The notes beneath the pieces were generated by a model. That model was not told the origin of the DNA, ran no database searches, and saw nothing but the letters and a program-made list of their open reading frames with translations. From an uncultured Bacteroidota bacterium (lineage in GTDB: Bacteria > Bacteroidota > Bacteroidia > Chitinophagales > Chitinophagaceae), in NCBI GenBank assembly GCA_903912435.1, contig CAIWHI010000676.1:1-8213 (forward strand): a DNA stretch of 8,213 nucleotides, read 5' to 3'. Of this stretch, positions 1 through 6,357 are shown piece by piece. Each line of letters begins with the position of its first letter. Within the stretch, counting starts at the first letter, position 1. The position numbers were made by a program, and so were the translations under genes.

Positions 1-1949
1 ATCCTGAAGATGAGCGTTATGCCCATCTGAAAGGTAAATTCTGTTTTGTACCATTGATTAACAGGCGTGTACCCATCATTTTCGATGAGTATATCGACAA
101 AGAATTTGGTACAGGTGCATTGAAGATAACCCCTGCCCATGATATTAATGACTACAACCTGGCCCAGAAACATGGCCTGCCTGTAGTAGATACTCTGAAT
201 GAAGATGGCACTATGAGTGAGGCTGCCCAATTATATATTGGCCAGGATAGGTTTGTGGTACGTAAGGCGATTGTAGAAGACCTAAAAACATCGCGTAATT
301 TTGTAAAAGAAGAAGAATATAGCAACCAGGTAGGATTTAGCGAGCGTACCGATGCGGTTATTGAGCCAAGGCTGAGTATGCAATGGTGGTGCAATATGCA
401 GGAGCTGGTGAAACCAGCCCTGAAAGCAGTAGTAGAAGATGAAGAAATAGAGTTCCACCCGGCTAAGTTCAAGAATACTTATAAACACTGGATGGGTACC
501 ATCAGGGATTGGTGTATCAGCCGCCAGTTGTGGTGGGGACAGCGTATACCTGCCTGGTATGATATGGAAGGTGGGCTTTATGTGGCCCAAACCAGCGAAG
601 CTGCCCATGCACAATATACGGACAAAAAGCCTGAACTAGCCTCCAAACACCCTGAACTAAGGCAGGATGATGACGTGCTGGATACATGGTTCAGTAGCTG
701 GTTGTGGCCAATGGAGGTTTTTGGATGGAATAAAGATCCTAATAATAAGGACTTAAATTACTATTATCCTACCAATACACTGGTTACAGCACCTGAAATC
801 ATTTTCTTCTGGGTAGCCAGGATGATAATGGCAGGCTATGAATTCCTGGGGAAGAAGCCTTTTGATAAGGTGTATTTCACAGGTATCGTGCGTGATAAGC
901 AGGGTAGGAAAATGAGTAAATCGTTGGGTAATTCGCCCGATTTGCTGAAGATGATAGATGATTATGGTGCGGATGTGGTGCGCTTTAGTGTGGTAATTAC
1001 ATCGCCTGCCGGTAATGATTTATTGTTTGATGATGCCCAACTGGAGCAGGGCCGCAATTTCTGCAATAAGATGTGGAATGCCATGAGGTTGGTGAAGGGT
1101 TGGGAAGGACGCTGTGAGGAAGGACTGGATGATAGCCAGGTGAAATTTGCCATGGACTGGATGGATGCACGCCTAGCAACTGTATCGCAGGAATTGACAG
1201 AAATGATTGCCGTGTTCAGGTTGAGCGAGGGTTTGAAAACCATCTATTCACTCATTTGGAATGACTTCTGTTCATGGTATCTGGAGTGGGTTAAGCCGGG
1301 TATGGAGCAACCAATCTCTAAAAATGTATATGACCGGACAATAGCCATTTTCGAGCAATTGCTGCAGTTAGTGCATCCTTACCTACCATTTGTTACAGAG
1401 GAAATCTACCATATCCTTAAGGATATGGTAGGAGGTGATGACCTGATTAACAGGCAGTTACCTGTGCTTACTGCACCTGATGCACAAATATTGAAGGACG
1501 GACTGATGTTGCAGGAATTAATTACTGCTTTAAGGGATACCCGAAATAAGAATCAGTTAAAACCCAAGGACCAGATTAAACTATTTGTTGATTCTGATAA
1601 TCAAGGTTTTTACAATAAGGTACAGGATATCCTCAAAAAGCAGATTAATGCCGGAGAGTTATCATTTACTACTGAGCCAAAGCAAGGAACAATTTCAATA
1701 GTAGTACAGACAGATAAGCTTTATATTGAAGCCGCTGCAACTGCCGGTATTGATACTACTGCCCAGAAATTGCAGATGGAAAAAGACCTTATTTATTACC
1801 AGGGCTTTATGGCGAGTATCGACAAAAAGCTTAGTAATGAGCGTTTTGTACAAAATGCCAAACCTGAAGTTATAGACAATGAACGTAAGAAATATGCCGA
1901 TGCCCAGGCCAAGATTAAGACAATTGAGGAGAGTTTGGCATTGTTGTAA
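1..1949 (+). CDS. valS: Valyl-tRNA synthetase, 5'-truncated by window edge
   Basis: This class I aminoacyl-tRNA synthetase charges tRNA-Val with valine in the cytoplasm and hydrolyses mischarged threonyl-tRNA. The frame is open from position 3 (PEDERYAHLKGK), so the real start lies upstream and the TTG at 54 is internal. About 648 residues are visible; full-length bacterial ValRS is roughly 870-950, so some 200-300 N-terminal residues, including the HIGH motif, are missing. The visible part begins in the editing domain (FGTGALKITPAHDINDYN). It continues through the catalytic core (GTIRDWCISRQLWWGQRIPAW, then DDVLDTWFSSWLWP) to the KMSKS loop at 909-923 (GRKMSKSLGNSPD), which binds ATP. An anticodon-binding helical domain follows. 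The last ~65 residues are charged and heptad-like (KLQMEKDLIYYQGF ... KYADAQAKIKTIEESLALL), matching the ValRS C-terminal tRNA-arm coiled coil. No key residue is missing in the visible part. The base composition is visibly richer in GC than the downstream cluster. Confidence 0.98.
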   Translation, partial: PEDERYAHLKGKFCFVPLINRRVPIIFDEYIDKEFGTGALKITPAHDINDYNLAQKHGLPVVDTLNEDGTMSEAAQLYIGQDRFVVRKAIVEDLKTSRNFVKEEEYSNQVGFSERTDAVIEPRLSMQWWCNMQELVKPALKAVVEDEEIEFHPAKFKNTYKHWMGTIRDWCISRQLWWGQRIPAWYDMEGGLYVAQTSEAAHAQYTDKKPELASKHPELRQDDDVLDTWFSSWLWPMEVFGWNKDPNNKDLNYYYPTNTLVTAPEIIFFWVARMIMAGYEFLGKKPFDKVYFTGIVRDKQGRKMSKSLGNSPDLLKMIDDYGADVVRFSVVITSPAGNDLLFDDAQLEQGRNFCNKMWNAMRLVKGWEGRCEEGLDDSQVKFAMDWMDARLATVSQELTEMIAVFRLSEGLKTIYSLIWNDFCSWYLEWVKPGMEQPISKNVYDRTIAIFEQLLQLVHPYLPFVTEEIYHILKDMVGGDDLINRQLPVLTAPDAQILKDGLMLQELITALRDTRNKNQLKPKDQIKLFVDSDNQGFYNKVQDILKKQINAGELSFTTEPKQGTISIVVQTDKLYIEAAATAGIDTTAQKLQMEKDLIYYQGFMASIDKKLSNERFVQNAKPEVIDNERKKYADAQAKIKTIEESLALL

Positions 1950-1975
1950 TAAGTAATTTGGTGATAATCAACTTT

Positions 1976-2013
1976 AAATGTGGCTCGTAATCGATTGATT
2001 ACGAGCCACATTT
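1976..2013 (+). terminator. Perfect 17-bp stem-loop after valS
   Basis: The arm AAATGTGGCTCGTAATC (1976-1992) is perfectly complementary to GATTACGAGCCACATTT (1997-2013), with the 4-nt loop GATT. It starts 26 nt after the valS stop. The 3' arm ends in TTT but the following sequence (GTGTTGTATT) is only partly T-rich, so it is an intrinsic terminator without a long U tract. The A-rich 5' foot and T-rich 3' foot mean it could also work on the minus strand. Termination of valS is inferred; the palindrome itself is seen directly. Confidence 0.8.
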
Positions 2014-2190
2014 GTGTTGTATTACCTAGTGATATTTTTTTGATGTTTTTAGGGAATTGTTCTCTATGTGACTTTATTAGTAGTATAGCTGAGGTTCTTT
2101 GAATTCCGGTCGCAGACCGACTTATTTGTGTAGATACGAGTGATCCTATTTGAACACATGCGCCAGGGGATTATTTAAGCTAAATTATCC
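2014..2190. other. Non-coding gap with a small GC-rich hairpin
   Basis: No credible gene was found here on either strand; all frames are broken by stops. The stretch from about 2101 to 2175 is less AT-rich than its flanks and contains the compact inverted repeat CGGTC-GCA-GACCG (2107-2119). A GTCGCAGAC-type hairpin followed by a short GC-rich tail resembles the REP-like dispersed repeats found between genes in some Bacteroidota, but only one copy lies in this window, so that reading is a guess. The remainder is AT-rich with T runs (around 2034-2041). Confidence 0.35.
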
Positions 2191-2250
2191 TTTTTTAAAA
2201 ATAACTATAAACCTAGGGTATTTAATAACGGTAATTTATCTTTAGCCCCT
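2191..2250 (+). promoter_or_regulatory. Predicted promoter of gene A
   Basis: TATCTTTA at 2237-2244 matches the Bacteroidota -7 consensus TAnnTTTG except for the last base, and lies 16 nt before the ATG at 2261. CTAGGGT at 2213-2219 sits where a -33 element is expected, 17 nt upstream of the -7 box, but it is not the usual TTG. An A/T-rich block (2191-2210) precedes it. The same three blocks occur with identical spacing before gene B, which supports function. A start site a few bases beyond the box would leave a leader of only about 10 nt. No Shine-Dalgarno sequence is visible before the ATG. Confidence 0.6.
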
Positions 2251-2260
2251 AATCTGAACT

Positions 2261-4264
2261 ATGAAAGTAGCCCTAAATATTATTGTGTTTTTTTGTACTA
2301 TTGTATCCTCGTTTGGACAGGAGTTATTAAATGTGAAATTTGGCGAGATTTCTAAAAATGATTTATTAGTAAAATCTTATCCTATTGATACGAATGCAAA
2401 TTCAGTGGTTCTTTATGAAAAAGGAGATGTTTCGTTTTTTGTAAATAACCGTGGATTCTATTCTATACAGTATAATATTTTCAAAAGAATACATATATTA
2501 AGGAAAGCAGGGTATGATTTGGCAGATGTTGAGATACCGCTATATTATGCAAAAGGGTATGATGAAAGATGCGACCACATAAAAGCGGTAACTTATAATC
2601 TAGAAAATAATGAGGTTACAGAGTCGCATATGGATAACAGTAATGTTTTTCTTGAAAAAGTTGATTTAAATCACCTACTGAAGAAATTCACATTGCCAAA
2701 TGTAAAGGAAGGCTCTATTATAGAATATAAGTATACTGTGATTTCAGATTATATACACTATTTAGAACCATGGAGTTTCCAAAGTAAAGAAGTGCCCAAA
2801 TTGTGGAGCGAGTATAATATTAGTAAGCCTGAATACTTTGATTATATCGTGATTCCCAGAGGTAATCAATTTTTCCTTATTAATAAAAAGGAAACCAAGA
2901 CTGATGATGATACAGTAAATGGGAATGCAAAATCGGTATCCGGGAGTCAAATTGGGGTGTCCCGAAAAAGGAAAATATCAACATGGGTAATGAAGGATGT
3001 TCCCAAATTGAAAACTGAAAGTTTGGTGTTTTGTGCTGATAATTTCCTCTCCGGCATAGATTTTAGCTTGGATAATATTAATTCTTCTCTAAGTATAGGT
3101 AAGCTAAATAATAACTGGCATGATGCTATTAAAACCTTAATAGCTAATGAGCATTTCGGGGCTGATTTGTCAAACAAAAATAATTGGCTTAGTGATGAAA
3201 TTGATCCACTAATAAATGGAAGAAATTCCCCATTAGCTAATGCGCAAGCCTTATATAATTACGTAAGGGATAATTACAAATGCTTAGGTAAACCCCAATA
3301 CATTTATATGAGCCAGACACTAAAAAATACCGCTAAAAATCATAGCGGTTCGGTTGCTGAAATAAATTTACTTTTTACAGCTATGCTTAAGCATGCCGGC
3401 ATTGAGGTGGAACCTGTAATATTAAGTACCGCTGATCATGGATATGTTTTTCCTCTGTATCCAATATTGTCAAAGTTCAATTATGTGATAGCCAGGGTAA
3501 GGATGAATAATACATATTATTATCTGGATGCTACAAAGCCATTGAAGTTTGGGATATTGCCTAAGGAATGTTATAATGGACATGCGGTAGTAGTGGATGA
3601 AAATGCAACACCTATATCTTTTTCTGCTGACTCAATAACAGATAAATGTATATCGGCCACCTATATCACCTTCGATTCGGGAGCAGGCTGGCAAGGTGAG
3701 TTTTGGAGATCGCCAGGTATGTATAGTACATGCGACATAAGGAAGCAAATAAAAGAAACCAGCGAGGCTAAGTATTTTAATGAAATTAAAAGGCAGGTAG
3801 GAAATGAAATTGACTTTGATACAAAATCAATAGATTCTTTGAATAATCTGGATGCATCATTAGTTATCAGGTATAACTTTAAAATGCCACAGGCTAACTC
3901 AGGTATCCTTTATTTCAATCCAAATACAATGTTCAGTTTGAAATCAAATCCTTATTTTGAAACAGATAGAATATACCCGATTGAGTTACCTTATAGAATA
4001 AATGAAACTCATATTGCTAATGTTATTATCCCTAAGGGATATAGGATTGAAGAAATGCCTACATCGGTGAGGTATAAATTAGGAGAGCTGGAAAACAGCT
4101 ATTACGAATACAACATAGATACAACAACAACAACAATTACCTTTAAGTCGGTATTGAAAGTGAATAAGGCATATTTTCCGCCTGAGGATTATGACTTGCT
4201 AAAGGAGTTTTACAAAATGATCATTAAGAAGGAAAATGAGCAAATTGTATTTAAGAAACGATGA
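2261..4264 (+). CDS. Gene A: exported DUF3857/transglutaminase-like protein, probable pseudoenzyme
   Basis: This 667-residue protein of unknown substrate is probably periplasmic or surface-exposed. Residues 1-19 form a signal peptide (hydrophobic IIVFFCTIV, then SSFG before Q20); there is no lipobox. A DUF3857-type beta domain spans roughly residues 45-200, with RIHILRKAGYDLADVEIPLY and FTLPNVKEGSIIEYKY (143-158). The transglutaminase-like core is at about 325-425 (ALYNYVRDNYKC onward). A C-terminal beta-rich region follows, probably DUF3858-like. The triad is degenerate: the usual GDC motif is G363-S364-V365, the FNH histidine is Tyr408 (FNYVI), and only the Asp remains (LDAT, Asp423). It is therefore predicted not to catalyse and may instead bind peptide or glycan. 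The ATG at 2261 is chosen because it gives a full signal peptide and fits the promoter. Gene B is its duplicate. Family assignment is strong; the biological role is unknown. Confidence 0.93.
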   Translation: MKVALNIIVFFCTIVSSFGQELLNVKFGEISKNDLLVKSYPIDTNANSVVLYEKGDVSFFVNNRGFYSIQYNIFKRIHILRKAGYDLADVEIPLYYAKGYDERCDHIKAVTYNLENNEVTESHMDNSNVFLEKVDLNHLLKKFTLPNVKEGSIIEYKYTVISDYIHYLEPWSFQSKEVPKLWSEYNISKPEYFDYIVIPRGNQFFLINKKETKTDDDTVNGNAKSVSGSQIGVSRKRKISTWVMKDVPKLKTESLVFCADNFLSGIDFSLDNINSSLSIGKLNNNWHDAIKTLIANEHFGADLSNKNNWLSDEIDPLINGRNSPLANAQALYNYVRDNYKCLGKPQYIYMSQTLKNTAKNHSGSVAEINLLFTAMLKHAGIEVEPVILSTADHGYVFPLYPILSKFNYVIARVRMNNTYYYLDATKPLKFGILPKECYNGHAVVVDENATPISFSADSITDKCISATYITFDSGAGWQGEFWRSPGMYSTCDIRKQIKETSEAKYFNEIKRQVGNEIDFDTKSIDSLNNLDASLVIRYNFKMPQANSGILYFNPNTMFSLKSNPYFETDRIYPIELPYRINETHIANVIIPKGYRIEEMPTSVRYKLGELENSYYEYNIDTTTTTITFKSVLKVNKAYFPPEDYDLLKEFYKMIIKKENEQIVFKKR

Positions 4265-4284
4265 TAAAATACAAGCCTTTTTGA

Positions 4285-4344
4285 TTTTTGAAAAATATCT
4301 ATAATTCTATGGTTTCCAATATCTGTATTTTATCTTTAGACCTT
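4285..4344 (+). promoter_or_regulatory. Predicted promoter of gene B, duplicated from gene A
   Basis: TATCTTTA at 4331-4338 lies 16 nt before the ATG at 4355, exactly as for gene A. CTATGGT at 4307-4313 corresponds to CTAGGGT in A, again 17 nt from the -7 box. The upstream A/T block is also shared. The 90-bp gap between A and B shows no clear terminator, so B could be transcribed both from this promoter and by read-through from A. As in A, no Shine-Dalgarno sequence is visible. Confidence 0.6.
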
Positions 4345-4354
4345 AAATCACCAT

Positions 4355-6357
4355 ATGAGAATTGCTTACCTGCTTTTAGTTTTTGTCTATTTTGTTCAAT
4401 CCTCATTTGGTCAGGAATTAGTGGAAGTGAAGTTTGGTGATGTATCTAAAAAGGACCTGTTAGTAAAATCGTATCCTATTGACACCAATGCTAATGCTGT
4501 GGAACTCTATGAAAAAGGAGATGTTTCATTTGTACCCAATAACAATGGGTTTTTCGCCCTTCAATACAATATATTTAAGAGGATACACATACTTAAGAAG
4601 GCAGGCTATAATATGGCTAATGTAGAGGTGCCGCTGTATAATTATAATGGAGCTGATGAGATATGCGACAATGTAAAGGCTGTAACCTATAATCTGGAAA
4701 ATAGTCAGGTTGTTGAGTCTAAGATGGATAATAAGAGTGTTTTCCTGGAAAAAATAGATTTTCATAACCAGGTGAAGAAATTTACTTTGCCTAATGTAAA
4801 AGAGGGTTCTATTATAGAATATAAATATACTATAACTTCCGATTTTTTAGGCGCCATTGCACACTGGAGTTTCCAGAGTTTTAAAGTTCCCAAATTGTGG
4901 AGCGAGTATAATTTGAATGACCTTATTTTCTTGATTATTTAATGATTCCGAAAGGCAATCAATTATTTTATATCAATAAGAAGATTACTAAAACAGAAAA
5001 TTACCATGCTAACTTGCGTCAGAATGCAATTACAAATGAGAATAATTCATTTTCATGTGATGAGACAAGGGCAACCTGGGTAATGAAGGATATGCCTCAA
5101 TTGAAAATTGAGAATTATAGTTTTGCCCCTCAGAATTTTCTTTCTTCTATTGAATTTAAATTGTCTGCGATGAGGCAACCACTTACCTCACGCGATTTAA
5201 AACAAACATGGCCTGATGCAACCAATAAATTGATGAGTAGCGATAATTTTGGCTCAGGAATATATAATAACAATAATTGGCTGAATGAAGAGGTCTCACC
5301 ATTAATAAAAGAGGGTAATGATCAATTAGTGAATGCCACGAGAATTTACAATTATGTAAGGGATAACTATAAATGTACAGGGAAATCGCACTCCATATAT
5401 TTAAGCCAGTCTTTAAAGACAACATCTAATACTCATAAGGGTTCTGTGCCTGAAATTAATTTGTTGCTTGCGGCCATGCTTAGGTATGCCGGATACAATG
5501 CAGAACCGGTAATATTGAGTACCACTGATAATGGTTATACCTATCCACTCTATCCTATATTGACGAAGTTCAATTATGTGGTTATAAGGGTTCGGATCAA
5601 TAATTCCTATTATTTTTTGGATGCAACACAGCCCCTTAAGTTTGGTGTTTTGCACCCTGAATGCTATAACGGGCATGCAAGGATTGTAGATGAAAATGCC
5701 ACACCTATTGCATTTCTTTCTGATTCTATTACCGATAGGGGTATATCATCCTTATTTATGACTTACGATTCCACAGGTAGCTGGCAGGGGAAGGTTTGGC
5801 AAACACCCGGTATATATAAATCAAGTGATATAAGATGGCGAATTAAATTTACCAGTGAGGATGATTATTTTAAAACAATTAAAAAGGGGGTGGATAATAT
5901 TATTGTATTTATTTCAAAATCTATCGATTCGGTTAATAATCCTGATGTGGCATTGAAAATTAAGTATAGTTTTAAAACCGCACCTGAAAAATCGGATATA
6001 CTATATTTCAATCCGATGGCCCTATTTGCATTAAAGTCAAATCCATTTTATGAGGAAGACAGGAAATATCCTGTGGAATTGCCTTATAAGACCGATGAGA
6101 CCTATTATGCAAATATGCTGATACCTGCAGGTTACAAGATTGATGAAATACCATCATCGATGAAGCTGAAATTAGACGACAAAGAAAGTGGTTACTTCGA
6201 CTATATTATTGATACCACAGCTACTACCATTGCTTTTAAATCGGTACTGAAAATGAATAGGACTTATTTTTATACCGAAGATTATGAATTACTAAGGGAG
6301 TTTTACAAAATGGTTTTAAAGAAGCAAAATGAACAAATTGTATTTAAGAAAAAGTAG
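4355..6357 (+). pseudogene. Gene B: duplicate of gene A split by a one-base frameshift
   Basis: Gene B encodes a second exported DUF3857/transglutaminase-like protein in two frames. Part 1 (4355-4942, 195 aa) has a signal peptide (residues 1-19, ending SSFG before Q20) and most of the DUF3857 domain, and ends in six out-of-frame residues. Part 2 (4942-6357, 471 aa) begins MIPKGNQLFYINKK and carries the transglutaminase-like core and C-terminal region. Comparison with gene A puts the break at codon 189. Adding one C to the CC at 4921-4922 gives YNLNDPYFLDYLMIPKGNQ, parallel to A's YNISKPEYFDYIVIPRGNQ, and restores exactly 667 codons. The restored protein has Val365 and Tyr408 at the Cys and His positions, so it would be a probable pseudoenzyme like A. 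There are no other stops or indels, so the break is recent, or it is a sequencing error. If real, part 2 would lack a signal peptide. Confidence 0.88.
4919..4944 (+). other. Frameshift site and TAATG stop-restart junction in gene B
   Basis: The reading frame is lost at GACCT (4919-4923), where one base is missing relative to gene A. The first part then stops at TAA (4940-4942). This stop overlaps an ATG (4942-4944) by one base, and that ATG is in the frame of the second part. Such a TAATG junction can allow ribosomes to restart. No slippery heptamer is visible, so programmed frameshifting is unlikely. The re-entry would omit the signal peptide. Confidence 0.8.

Larger units (their letters stand above)
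2191..6352 (+). repeat. Tandem duplication of a ~2.07-kb promoter-plus-gene unit
   Basis: Copy 1 runs from about 2191 to 4259 and copy 2 from about 4285 to 6352. The offset between copies is 2094 bp through the promoter and the first third of the gene, then 2093 bp to the end. The change falls at the one-base loss near 4921. Both proteins align end to end without gaps once that base is restored; I count 41 identical residues in the first 60. In the distal promoter block, 24 of 29 bases match (2191-2219 against 4285-4313). The copies are clearly diverged, so this is an old duplication and not an assembly artefact. Confidence 0.88.

Noticed and set aside
152..1243. Minus-strand open frames across valS
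   Set aside because: They lie opposite a strongly conserved enzyme, have no recognisable domains and no plausible starts.
2014..2190. Small protein or tRNA gene in the valS-gene A gap
   Set aside because: All six frames are interrupted by stops, and no cloverleaf or T-arm consensus was found.
4121..4136. ACA trinucleotide run in gene A as a phase-variable repeat
   Set aside because: It is short, and unit changes stay in frame. It encodes a Thr run that gene B matches with mixed codons, so it is ordinary coding sequence.
4236..4304. 22-codon ORF MSKLYLRN... as a real small gene
   Set aside because: Its first part merely re-reads the conserved C-terminus of gene A in another frame, and the rest is AT-rich spacer with no homologue seen; it is better explained as a vestige.
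4919..4944. Programmed -1 ribosomal frameshift in gene B
   Set aside because: No slippery heptamer or strong downstream stem is visible, and gene A encodes the same region in one continuous frame.
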